In this document: piece after piece, positions 35,479-43,240 of the stretch
How the letters are laid out: every line of letters starts with the position of its first letter
Numbering within the stretch: position 1 is the first letter of the stretch
NCBI RefSeq assembly: GCF_023074175.1
Contig: NZ_JADPKS010000006.1
Coordinates: forward strand, 1-64,000
Source of the DNA: Bradyrhizobium sp. 139
GTDB taxonomy: Bacteria; Pseudomonadota; Alphaproteobacteria; Rhizobiales; Xanthobacteraceae
Direction of reading: 5' to 3'
DNA: 64,000 nt
The notes under the pieces: generated by a model
What the model saw: the letters and a program-made list of their open reading frames with translations, nothing else
Database searches by the model: none
Told to the model about the DNA's origin: nothing
Made by a program: the position numbers and the translations under genes

Positions 35479-37068
35479 TCAGCGTTCCGCCACCGCATCG
35501 GCCCAGGGCTGGAAGATCTCGACCGCACCGGAGTTCGTGTCGCCTTCGCGCATCACCACGCTCGGGCAGGCGAACTTCTGCGGCAAGGACTGCACCCGGC
35601 TCTCCTCATAGTCGAAGCGCTCTGCCAGCGTCTTGCGTATTTCCGCCGGCAGTCTGACATCGCCGATCACGATCTCGCCTTCGCTGGCGTCGATGCGCGG
35701 CTGGTGGATGGCAGTATCGAGATCCATGCCAAAATCCATTGCGAAAGACACGAGCTGCATCACAGACGGCAGGATGCGGCGACCGCCGGAGGCGCCGACC
35801 GCGAGACGCTTGCGGTCCCTGGTCTCGGCAATGACGGGCGTGTAGTTGGTGAGGCAGCGCTTGCCGGGGGCGAGCGAGTTGGTGGTGCCCGGCGTCGGAT
35901 CGAACCACATGATGCCGTTGTTCATGGCGATGCCGGTGTTCGGCGTCACATATTTCGAGCCGAAGGATGACAGCAGCGTCTGCGTGACCGCTGCGATGTT
36001 GCCGTGGCGGTCGACCACGGAGAAATGCGTGGTGCAGGCGGGCGCCAGATATTCGGCGCCGAGCGAGCGCTTGCCGTCGGCATCGCCCATATCCTTGAGC
36101 CGCTCGCGATAGGCCGATTGCAGTGCGAGCGCATATTCGGCATAGGCGGCTGCGTCGGGCGTGGCTGTCGGCTGCAAATTTTGCTGCAGCAAACGCAGCG
36201 CGTGCGCCATTGTCGGTCCGGCCGTGAGCTCGGGTGTGGCAAACACCTTGCCGCCGCGATAGGGGATCGCCAGCGGCTCGCGCAGGTGCGCTCGGAACGC
36301 GGCGAGATCCTCCACCGACAGCGAGCCGCCGTCGGCCTTGATGTCGGACGCGATGCTCTTGGCGAGATCGCCCTGGTAGAAATCGCGCGGACCGGCAGCG
36401 GCCAGATGCGACAACGTTGCCTGCAAGGTGGCCAGCGGCAGCCGCGTCTCGGCCTTGATGCCCCACGGCGCGCTCGGCGGCAGGCCATCCTTCAGGAACA
36501 TTGCCGCGCTCGCGGGATAGCGCCGAAGGTCGGCCGCCGAGGCCGTGATCATCAGCGTGGTCCACCAATCGACCAGCATGCCTTCGCCGGCGAGTGCGGC
36601 GGCCGGCGCGACAAGATCCTTCCACGGCAGCCTGGCGTGGCGGCGATGTGCCTCCTCCATGCCGGCGACGACGCCGGGCACGGCGATCGAACCCGGGCCA
36701 TGGATGTTGCGATCGTCCTTTACCCGCTGCCAGGGAAAGAGATCGGAGGCCGCACCTGCGCCGCTGAGCGGATAGTCGGCGACGCGCAGGCTCTGCGGCC
36801 CGCACATGCCGTAGTCGATCACCTCGTAGCGATTTTCCTTGGCGCGGTACAGCACCATCGCGCCGCCGCCGCCGATGCCGCTGTTCCAAGGCTCCAGCAC
36901 GTTCAGCGCGAAGGTGGTCGCGACGATCGCGTCCACGCAGTCGCCACCCGCCGCCAGCACTTGCGCTCCCATTTCGGCCGCCCGCCGCGATTGCGAGGCG
37001 ACGATGCCGCCCTTGGATTTGATGGCGGTTTTCCGGACGGCTTGGGCGAGGCTGAACTGATGAGGCAT
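35479..37068 (-). CDS. Gamma-glutamyltransferase (Ntn-hydrolase)
   Basis: The protein has 529 residues. The N-terminal large-subunit region begins GGIVASQSRRAAEMGAQVLAAGG. The autoprocessing site and nucleophile is Thr346 in ACTTHFSVVD, followed by the small subunit with MNNGIMWFDP and GASGGRRI. The family cleaves gamma-glutamyl bonds of glutathione or gamma-glutamyl amines, or transfers the group. No signal peptide is visible at the start, so the protein seems cytoplasmic, unlike E. coli Ggt. This would suit hydrolysis of intracellular gamma-glutamyl intermediates made by a Puu-like pathway. It is divergent from an enoyl-CoA hydratase gene across a tandem repeat. Confidence 0.9.
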   Translation of the reverse strand: MPHQFSLAQAVRKTAIKSKGGIVASQSRRAAEMGAQVLAAGGDCVDAIVATTFALNVLEPWNSGIGGGGAMVLYRAKENRYEVIDYGMCGPQSLRVADYPLSGAGAASDLFPWQRVKDDRNIHGPGSIAVPGVVAGMEEAHRRHARLPWKDLVAPAAALAGEGMLVDWWTTLMITASAADLRRYPASAAMFLKDGLPPSAPWGIKAETRLPLATLQATLSHLAAAGPRDFYQGDLAKSIASDIKADGGSLSVEDLAAFRAHLREPLAIPYRGGKVFATPELTAGPTMAHALRLLQQNLQPTATPDAAAYAEYALALQSAYRERLKDMGDADGKRSLGAEYLAPACTTHFSVVDRHGNIAAVTQTLLSSFGSKYVTPNTGIAMNNGIMWFDPTPGTTNSLAPGKRCLTNYTPVIAETRDRKRLAVGASGGRRILPSVMQLVSFAMDFGMDLDTAIHQPRIDASEGEIVIGDVRLPAEIRKTLAERFDYEESRVQSLPQKFACPSVVMREGDTNSGAVEIFQPWADAVAER

Positions 37069-37090
37069 GATGTCGTCTTGTGTGCGGTTT

Positions 37091-37149
37091 TCGGTTGTCT
37101 TGGCTTCGGTTGTCTTGGATTTGGTTGTCTTGGATTGGTTGTCTTGGCT
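37091..37149. repeat. Four-copy 15-bp tandem repeat between ggt-like and hydratase genes
   Basis: Units at 37091-37105, 37106-37120, 37121-37135 and 37136-37149 share the core GGTTGTCTTGG; three are 15 bases and the last 14. The consensus is TCGGTTGTCTTGGNT. The array fills much of the 171-base divergent promoter region and may be a variable-number tandem repeat or a set of regulator-binding sites. Confidence 0.85.
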
Positions 37150-37239
37150 TCGTTGCGCCGACTTTGAAGCTCCGCATTGGCGGAGCGCACGGACAATGGC
37201 ACATTGCCGCCAACGAAAACATCGAAAGAGAGACGCGAC

Positions 37240-38013
37240 ATGGCAGGTGTGAAACAGACGCGGGATGGCGCGGTCGGGATTCTGACCCTCGACGAGCCGG
37301 CGAGCCTGAACGCGATGACGCCCGACCTGCTCGGCGCACTCGCCGCGGCCGTCGCCGAGACGGCGCGGGACGAGGAGGTTCGTGCCCTGATCCTGACCGG
37401 CGCGGGACGCGGCTTCTGCTCGGGCCAGAATCTGAAGGCATCGGAGGCGCTCGGCGAGGACATCGCGGCCGGCGTCATGCGCTTCTATTGGCCGGCCTTC
37501 AGGGCGCTGCGCGAATGCCGCGTGCCTGTTGTCGTTGCCGTGAACGGCATCGCGGCCGGCGGCGGCTTCAGCCTTGCGATGGCCGGCGACATGATTGTTG
37601 CGGCGCGGTCGGCGAGCTTCGTCCAGGTGTTCAGCCGGATCGCCCTGGTGCCTGATCTCGGTTCGACTTGGCTGCTGCCGCGCCTGATCGGTCGCCAGCG
37701 TGCGCTCGAACTGATGCTGCTGAACGAACCGCTAACGGCCGAACGCGCCCAGGAGATCGGCCTGGTGCGGCAAGTCGTCGACGATGCGAAGCTAATGGAT
37801 GAGACGCTGGTCCTGGCGCGCCGTTTGGCTGACGGCCCGACGCGCGCGCTCGTCGCAACGCGTGCGCTTGTCGAGGAGAGCGAGCATGCAGCTTACGAGG
37901 CGCAGTTCCGCCGCGAGATCGAGGTTCAGGCCACGATCCGCAAAAGCACTGATGCCATCGAAGGCCGCAATGCCTTCGTCGAGAAACGCAAGGCGAAGTT
38001 TACGGGTAAGTAG
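37240..38013 (+). CDS. Enoyl-CoA hydratase/isomerase (PaaG-like)
   Basis: The protein has 257 residues from ATG 37240, preceded by GAAAGAGAG. It has the crotonase fold. The oxyanion-hole region GRGFCSGQNLKASEA (about 70-84) and NGIAAGGGFSLAMAGDMIVAA (about 104-124) are clear. VPDLGSTWLLPRLIG is close to the pattern of PaaG, the ring 1,2-epoxyphenylacetyl-CoA isomerase, but substrate choice within crotonases is not reliable by eye. The gene is alone on the plus strand, divergent from the gamma-glutamyltransferase. Confidence 0.85.
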   Translation: MAGVKQTRDGAVGILTLDEPASLNAMTPDLLGALAAAVAETARDEEVRALILTGAGRGFCSGQNLKASEALGEDIAAGVMRFYWPAFRALRECRVPVVVAVNGIAAGGGFSLAMAGDMIVAARSASFVQVFSRIALVPDLGSTWLLPRLIGRQRALELMLLNEPLTAERAQEIGLVRQVVDDAKLMDETLVLARRLADGPTRALVATRALVEESEHAAYEAQFRREIEVQATIRKSTDAIEGRNAFVEKRKAKFTGK

Positions 38014-38034
38014 GGGAGGAGACGCGAGAAGCGC

Positions 38035-38211
38035 TCAGAGCGCGCCGTCTTGGCGGCCGGCCCGATGCTTGGCGTGCCATTTCGGGCCAGGGCCGCGCAT
38101 GTAATGAAGCTCTGGGCGGTACGGATTGCCAGCGATCCGCACCAGCTTCTGCCATTTGGTGGCAACGAAGTTCAGCGGCTGGCAGATCAGGGTCAGTGAA
38201 GCGAACAGCAC
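38035..38211 (-). CDS. Unrecognised small protein (58 aa), GTG start
   Basis: The frame runs from GTG 38209-38211 (GAGGTG six bases upstream) to TGA 38035-38037, giving 58 residues. It begins with a hydrophobic stretch (LFASLTLICQPLNFVATKW) and continues with a basic segment (RPELHYMRGPGPKWHAKHRAG). It follows the DUF6894 gene by nine bases on the same strand, so they may be co-transcribed. I do not recognise a family. The hydrophobic N-terminus could be a membrane anchor. Acceptance rests on ribosome site, spacing and plausible composition. Confidence 0.5.
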   Translation of the reverse strand: MLFASLTLICQPLNFVATKWQKLVRIAGNPYRPELHYMRGPGPKWHAKHRAGRQDGAL

Positions 38212-38220
38212 GGCATCACC

Positions 38221-38454
38221 TCAATGCGGCTTGCCGAGCATGGCGGTGAAGGGGAGATCAAAGATCTCCTCGCCGTCAGAGCCGCTGACATGGATCACCC
38301 AGTCGCGCCAGTCTTCAGCGCCGGGCGTCAGGATCATCGTGTTCATGATCTGAGCGGCACGGTCACGCGCCTCGGTCAGGTTGGCCACCGCAGTGCCGCT
38401 GCGATCGATCAGCGTGCCGTCGTTATTGGAGCAGTGAAAGTACACCTGGACCAT
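38221..38454 (-). CDS. DUF6894 small cytoplasmic protein
   Basis: The protein has 77 residues from ATG 38452-38454, with AGGAG seven bases upstream. It begins MVQVYFHCSNNDGTLIDRSG and contains DLTEARDRAAQ-like and DWVIHVSGSDGEEIFDLPF segments that are typical of the DUF6894 family, very common in rhizobia as multiple paralogues. No function is known to me. A 58-codon frame follows closely downstream. It is transcribed towards the hydratase gene, which is convergent. Confidence 0.78.
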   Translation of the reverse strand: MVQVYFHCSNNDGTLIDRSGTAVANLTEARDRAAQIMNTMILTPGAEDWRDWVIHVSGSDGEEIFDLPFTAMLGKPH

Positions 38455-38655
38455 ATGCGTCTCCTGTCGAGAGCGATTGGGACGGCAAAGTGATACCACC
38501 CGAGGCCTTCGCGAAACATTCGGGGCGAACCCGGTAAGGGAATCTACGGAGATTGGTCGGCGCCAAGACCCCTGCGGGTTTGATCACAGGGGGTGATCGT
38601 CAACTGGACGGCGTTCCCATGGAACAACTTTGGACAGAAAGTCCGGGAGGCCGCC

Positions 38656-39642
38656 GTGAACCAGCTCACATTCTCGCGGGGGCGGCGAAGCCGGCGCCTG
38701 TTTGCGGCGGCCGTCGCCGGAGCGCTGTTCGGTCTTGCCCCGGGTGCCTCGTGCGAGCCGGTCCGCAGGAGCGGCTATGTGATCGGCACGGAAACCTGCG
38801 GCAGCGGCGATCTTGCTTTTCCCAAAATCCAAATCGACATGAAGGCGGGATTATGCGCCGGTCTCGTCGCCAGCGAAGAGGATCATCTCAAATTTCCCCG
38901 TTCAATCGTCCAGGTGCCGGGCCGTGAGCTGTTCGTCGTCGCCGATATGGGCGGCTGGGGCCACACCGACGGACGCTGCTGCTGCTTGATCTGCATACGC
39001 CCCAGGACCAGAGATTCAAGGAACTGCTGACGGCGATCGAATACCCGTTCGGTCTCGTGATCGGGCCTGACAAGAAACTCTATGCTTCGACCGCGGAGAC
39101 GATCTTCCGGTTCGATCCGCTCGCCGAGAATCCCCGCAGCACGGTCGAGACCATCATCCGGCACATGCCCGGTCGCCGGATCACATTGCCTGACGGCACC
39201 AGGCTCGACGAGAGCGCTCATCCGCTCAAGCAGTTCGTCTTTGACAGGAACGGGCGGCTGTTCGTCAATGTCGGCTCGCACAGCGACGACTGCATCACAC
39301 CGTCGCCGATCACAAAGCCTTGCGCGGCCGCCGAGGGCGCTTCCGCGATGGCATCGATCTGGCTGTTCGCGCCGCCGCTGGCGGCAGCTTCCCGGCGTTG
39401 AAGCCGAGCGATCCCGACCCGCCGCACACCGTCTATGCACGCGGCCTGCGCAATTCGATGGCGCTGGTGCTGCACCCGAATTTTCCCGATACCGGCTACG
39501 CCTTCCTGCAAGGCGAGAACGGCCGCGACCTGCCCGACATCTTCAAGCCGAACGAGGAGATCAACGCCATCGAGCAGGGCAAGCATTACGGCTGGCCCTA
39601 TTGCTACGACCTGTCGACGACGAGCCTCGAATTCAAGCTCGT
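38656..39642 (+). pseudogene. Decayed PQQ-dependent sugar dehydrogenase-like gene
   Basis: Protein similarity to the PQQ/Yli-type soluble aldose dehydrogenase family runs across three frames. Frame one, from GTG 38656, gives an export signal (RRSRRLFAAAVAGALFGL) and FPRSIVQVPGRELFVVADMGGWG. After a one-base loss near 38975 it continues as LLLLDLHTPQDQRFKELL, then FGLVIGPDKKLYASTAETIF and FVFDRNGRLFVNVGSHSDDC. After a second one-base loss near 39380 it continues as GGSFPALKP, DPPHTVYARGLRNSMAL and GKHYGWPYCYDLSTTSLEFK. Similarity then ends at about 39642 and the C-terminal part is missing. Two frameshifts plus truncation indicate a true pseudogene. The next 290 bases hold no gene. Confidence 0.85.
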
Positions 39643-39860
39643 GCTGCAATCCGGTAGCGTCAGGAGAACAGGAGGGGAGGATGATCGTCAACACGAGCTG
39701 AAACCTCTCGTAGCGATCAGCAGGGCCGCGAGCACTGCCTTCAGCGCGGACGCTGCTGAGCGTAGGCGATCTGCTTCCGGCGCAGGACGGCGTGACAGGG
39801 GCGGCATTCTTCTTGCTTGCATCTGGCCGCTGCACGGATTTAGACATTTGTGGCACCGTC

Positions 39861-39916
39861 AGAGCGTTTTCGAGCGAAGTGGATACCGGTTCGCGTAAAG
39901 AAAACGCGTCAAAACG
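39861..39916. repeat. Dispersed palindromic repeat (GCGTTTTC...GAAAACGC type)
   Basis: AGAGCGTTTTCGAGCGAAGT at 39861-39880 and GAAAACGCGTCAAAAC at 39900-39915 form an inverted repeat around a central GATACCGG. From memory, this sequence recurs many times between genes in Bradyrhizobium. Here it separates the pseudogene from the amidohydrolase gene. Confidence 0.75.
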
Positions 39917-39948
39917 AGAGTCAAGAGCCCGCGACCACGGAGTGTTGA

Positions 39949-40974
39949 GTGAAAGCCGTCCATACCGAACTGCATCGCAGCCACGATCCGCAATTCTTCC
40001 TGGTTCGCGGTGTCGTCAAGCGCACTACCGAGCAGCCCGAGCGCGCCGATCGGCTGCTCAAGGGATTGAAGGATGGCCGGCATCAATTGGTCGAGCCGAC
40101 GACGTTCGGGCAGGGACCCCGCGCGCGCATTCACAGCCCGGAATATCTGTCGTTCCTCAGCGAAGCCTGGGACGCCTGGACCGCGCTTGGCGATGCCGGC
40201 CCGGAGATGATCGGCAACATCCATCCCGTGCGCCATGCCGCGACTTATCCGACTCACATCGTCGGCAAGCTCGGCTGGCACACCGCCGATACCGCGGCGC
40301 CGATCGGTCCCGGCACCTGGGCCGCGGCCTGCGCCGCCACTGATGTTGCGGTCACGGCGGCGCAGATGGTGATGGACGGCGAGAATGCGACCTATGCGCT
40401 CTGCCGCCCGCCCGGCCATCACGCCTATCGCGACATGGCCGGCGGCTTCTGCTTCCTCAACAATAGCGCGATCGCGGCTGCACATTTGCGGCTCAAGCAT
40501 GAGCGCGTGGTGATCCTCGACGTCGACGTTCATCACGGCAACGGCACGCAAGGCATCTTTTACGCGCGGCCGGACGTGTACACGGTGTCGATCCACGCCG
40601 ATCCCGTCGCGTATTATCCTTACGTATGGGGCTACGCGCATGAGCGCGGCGAAGGACCCGGCCTCGGCACCAATCTCAACATCCCCCTGGCCATCGGGAC
40701 CGGCGACGACGGTTACATTCAGGCGATGGATCTTGCGCGCAAGGCAATCGAATCCTTTGCACCCGGCGCCCTCGTCATCGCACTCGGCCTCGACGCCTCC
40801 GAGCACGATCCGCTTCGCGGCCTCGCAGTCACCACGCCGGGATTCCGCCGCATCGGCCAGGCCATCGCGAAGATCGGCCTGCCGACCGTATTCGTGCAGG
40901 AGGGCGGCTATCTCTCGGATATTCTGGGCGCGAACCTGACCTCGGTGCTGGCCGGATTCGAAGAGGCGCGGTGA
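39949..40974 (+). CDS. Acetylpolyamine amidohydrolase (class II HDAC-like)
   Basis: The protein has 341 residues from GTG 39949, with GGAG six bases upstream. The deacetylase fold motifs are intact: catalytic His pair H157-H158 in RPPGHHAYRD, zinc ligands D193 and H195 in DVDVHHGNGTQ, and D282 in LGLDASEHDP. The loop GWHTADTAAPIGPGTW (about 109-124) is typical of bacterial acetylpolyamine amidohydrolases, in which it narrows the active site in a dimer. The enzyme should remove acetyl groups from acetylated putrescine, cadaverine or spermidine in the cytoplasm. It is convergent with the peptide-synthetase operon. A general lysine-deacetylase role is less likely. Confidence 0.88.
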   Translation: MKAVHTELHRSHDPQFFLVRGVVKRTTEQPERADRLLKGLKDGRHQLVEPTTFGQGPRARIHSPEYLSFLSEAWDAWTALGDAGPEMIGNIHPVRHAATYPTHIVGKLGWHTADTAAPIGPGTWAAACAATDVAVTAAQMVMDGENATYALCRPPGHHAYRDMAGGFCFLNNSAIAAAHLRLKHERVVILDVDVHHGNGTQGIFYARPDVYTVSIHADPVAYYPYVWGYAHERGEGPGLGTNLNIPLAIGTGDDGYIQAMDLARKAIESFAPGALVIALGLDASEHDPLRGLAVTTPGFRRIGQAIAKIGLPTVFVQEGGYLSDILGANLTSVLAGFEEAR

Positions 40975-40985
40975 TCTTCGCCTCT

Positions 40986-40999
40986 CCCCGCTTGCGGGG
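40986..40999. terminator. Short hairpin between convergent genes
   Basis: CCCCG-CTTG-CGGGG at 40986-40999 lies in the 40-base gap between the amidohydrolase gene and the end of the flavin monooxygenase gene. There is no U-tract. It may serve both transcripts. Confidence 0.5.
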
Positions 41000-41014
41000 C
41001 GAGAAAGAAGAACC

Positions 41015-41995
41015 TCAAAACATCCCGCTCGCCGCGAGCGCCTTGCAGACGTGCTGCATCTCGGTCTCGTCTGCGACCATGTCGAGCATGATCGTGGTCA
41101 GGCCCTTCGCGGCAAACTCCTTCAGTTTCGCGCCGATCTCTTTGTAGCTGCCGACGAGATAGGGGCAGTCGGACTGGAAGGTCAGGAACGGCAGCAGCCA
41201 ATAGCCGTTGTCCGCGAGTTCGCCGCTCTGGCCTTCATAGAGACGCCGCTTCCACACGGAATCGCTGTTCTCCACGGTGAGCGCGAGCAGCCCGCGATCG
41301 TCGGGGTTGTCGCGAAAGCGCGCCCTTGCCGCCTGTCGTGCCTCGTCGCGTCCCTCGCGGGCGAAAATTCCAAAATTCATTCCGGGCGCATCGAGACCGC
41401 GATCGAGATCGGGCGGCAGCATCTGCATCTTGATGCAGCCGGTCTCTTTCGCCACGCGCTGCGCCGCCTCCGACTGGCCCGCGACTAGAAATTCCGGCAT
41501 CAGCTCCGCCGGCAGGCGCGGGCGAAGCTGCAGATTGCGCGCGCGGTAGAACCGTCCCTCGAAATTCACGGGGCGGGGGCTTTCCAGCAATTGGCGCATC
41601 AGCGCAACGAATTCACCGAGCCGGACATAACGGTCCGCATGCGACTGCTCGTCGCCCAGTCCGTGCAAGTCGCTGACCGCGGTCCCCGTGATCATGTTGA
41701 GATAGACCTTGCGGCCGTGGAGCTGCGCAAGGGACGAGACGAACTTCGCCGCCGTGAACGGGTGCATGTAGACCGGATTGACCGCGATCAGGGGCGAAGA
41801 TCGCGTCGTCTCACCCATGATGTGCTGGGCCATCGCCCAGGGCTCGATGAACACGTCGTTGCCTTCGAACAGCAGGATGCCTTCGAAGCCGTTGCGGTCG
41901 GCGAATTGTGCGACCCGCATCAGCTCGCCGACATATTTTTTGGGATCGCGGTTGCGCGAGATCGCGGGAAAGACGCGCAGCCGCGGCGGCGTCAT
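41015..41995 (-). CDS. LLM-class flavin-dependent monooxygenase in the NRPS operon
   Basis: The protein has 326 residues from ATG 41993-41995, which overlaps the stop of the phosphopantetheinyl transferase gene (ATGA). It is a bacterial-luciferase-like TIM barrel. Visible segments are FADRNGFEGILLFEGND near the N-terminus, SPLIAVNPVYMHPFTAAKFV and RKVYLNMITGTA, as in SsuD-type enzymes that use reduced FMN. It would hydroxylate or oxidatively cleave a small substrate. Strict coupling to the transferase makes it a likely tailoring or precursor-forming enzyme of the synthetase product. No flavin reductase is nearby. The substrate is unknown. Confidence 0.86.
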   Translation of the reverse strand: MTPPRLRVFPAISRNRDPKKYVGELMRVAQFADRNGFEGILLFEGNDVFIEPWAMAQHIMGETTRSSPLIAVNPVYMHPFTAAKFVSSLAQLHGRKVYLNMITGTAVSDLHGLGDEQSHADRYVRLGEFVALMRQLLESPRPVNFEGRFYRARNLQLRPRLPAELMPEFLVAGQSEAAQRVAKETGCIKMQMLPPDLDRGLDAPGMNFGIFAREGRDEARQAARARFRDNPDDRGLLALTVENSDSVWKRRLYEGQSGELADNGYWLLPFLTFQSDCPYLVGSYKEIGAKLKEFAAKGLTTIMLDMVADETEMQHVCKALAASGMF

Positions 41996-42723
41996 GCAGC
42001 CGCTTCCTGGAGCGGCCAGGCATTGCGGGTGATGGGAAGGCCGCCGTCCGCGCGGGAGCCATCGGCGATCGCGAGGCGATGCGAGGGCGATGGCGAGCAT
42101 AGCGAGAAGCGCCATCCCAGCGGATCGTCGGCGATATCGGGCTTGAAGCTGATCTCGATGGCCTCCCGCGACACTCGCATCGCGAAGCCGTTGAGCGGCA
42201 AATTGAGCCCAAAGCCCCTCGCCTTCAGATAGGCCTCCTTGAGCGTCCAGTAGTCGAAGAAGCGCTCGATCGCGGCGGGCTCGGGCAGACCGCGCAACGT
42301 TTCGACCTCCTCCGGCGCAAAGAAGCGAAGCGCGGTGGACAATGGCGCGACACGCCGTGACACGGTTTCGACGTCGACGCCGACGGTCTCGTGCCCAGAG
42401 ACGACGCAGGCAACGCAGCCGTCGGCATGGGACAGGCTGAAATGCAGCGCGGTCGAGATCGCGGGCGCTGCGACAAATGGCCGCCCGTCACGGCCGGCTG
42501 CAAAGGACCAGTCGGAAGGCGCGACAATGGGCGCGACCTGCGACAGCGCCAGACGCAGCATCGCGTGCGCGAAGATATACTGCCGCCGATGCCGCTCGAA
42601 CATGAAGCGGTCGGCGCGGATCCGTTCGTCGACCGAGAGCACGCGTCGGCATGCATCAACTGCGCCCGGCGCGTCGATGGTCTCGATCAGTCCGACAAAC
42701 AGTTCAATTCTGTCGTCTGCCAT
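41992..42723 (-). CDS. Sfp-type 4'-phosphopantetheinyl transferase
   Basis: The protein has 243 residues from ATG 42721-42723; a TTG one codon earlier is possible. Key motifs are HFSLSHADGCVACVVS (about 93-108), GVDVETV with the Mg-binding Asp and Glu (about 115-121), and FDYWTLKEAYLKARG (about 158-172). It transfers phosphopantetheine from coenzyme A to the conserved Ser of carrier domains, here most likely Ser566 and Ser1636 of the adjacent synthetase. Length and motifs fit the Sfp/Gsp class, not AcpS. It lies between the small Lys-rich gene and the flavin monooxygenase gene. Confidence 0.93.
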   Translation of the reverse strand: MADDRIELFVGLIETIDAPGAVDACRRVLSVDERIRADRFMFERHRRQYIFAHAMLRLALSQVAPIVAPSDWSFAAGRDGRPFVAAPAISTALHFSLSHADGCVACVVSGHETVGVDVETVSRRVAPLSTALRFFAPEEVETLRGLPEPAAIERFFDYWTLKEAYLKARGFGLNLPLNGFAMRVSREAIEISFKPDIADDPLGWRFSLCSPSPSHRLAIADGSRADGGLPITRNAWPLQEAAA

Positions 42724-42928
42724 CAATAAGGCCCATGGAGTCAGACGGAGCCCAGGTCTCCGATCCTGACGGAAGAATCAACTGAGCGGACCGCCCGGGC
42801 AATTTCTTGTCGATTTTGCAGGCCGGTTTACAGGCGCAAGCTTGTGCGAGACCCCAACTCGACGAGCGAGCGGCCTATATCCGAAAAGTGAAGCCTGAAG
42901 ATTCGTGCGGCGTCCCGGCCGACGAGCC

Positions 42929-43099
42929 TTACTTCTTTGTCTTCTTGGCTTTCTTCGACGCGCCCAGCACCGAAAGGCTGGCGTCGACATCCTTGAGCGC
43001 GGACTGGAGCTTCTTCTTCTCGGCGCCCAGCAGCTTTTGCAGTGCTTTGCGATCCTTGTCGCTCAACGAGGTACCCTTGGTAAATTTGATGAAACCCAT
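42929..43099 (-). CDS. Small Lys-rich protein (56 aa) in the NRPS operon
   Basis: The frame from ATG 43097-43099 to TAA 42929-42931 gives 56 residues with GGGGAG upstream. It begins MGFIKFTKGTSLSDKDRKAL and ends in a Lys cluster (GASKKAKKTKK); the middle QKLLGAEKKKLQSALKDVDASL would form an amphipathic helix. It has no signal peptide, no membrane segment and no carrier-protein serine motif. It lies 141 bases after the synthetase gene and 205 bases before the transferase gene on the same strand. Its role is unknown to me; a nucleic-acid- or enzyme-binding helper is possible from charge only. Confidence 0.68.
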   Translation of the reverse strand: MGFIKFTKGTSLSDKDRKALQKLLGAEKKKLQSALKDVDASLSVLGASKKAKKTKK

Positions 43100-43240
43100 A
43101 ACAAACTCCCCGGTCGAAAATATTCATCCAAATCAAAACGCGAGAATAATCTTGCGCGCTGGCGCCGAATAATCAAGATGCAACTTGGTCATTCACAGCT
43201 TTGACGAGTGAATCTGTGTTCGCACGTCCTGTACAGCCGG

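Noticed and set aside
37091..37149. Tandem repeats considered as a CRISPR array
   Set aside because: Units are contiguous without spacers and no cas genes are near.
35606..37441. Open frame of 611 codons overlapping the gamma-glutamyltransferase gene in another frame
   Set aside because: Same-strand shadow frame of a clearly recognised enzyme gene; Arg/Ser-rich with no domain.
38593..38598. Inverted repeat GATCAC-N5-GTGATC (38582-38598) as a regulatory site
   Set aside because: It lies upstream of a pseudogene and is short; no evidence for a binding protein.
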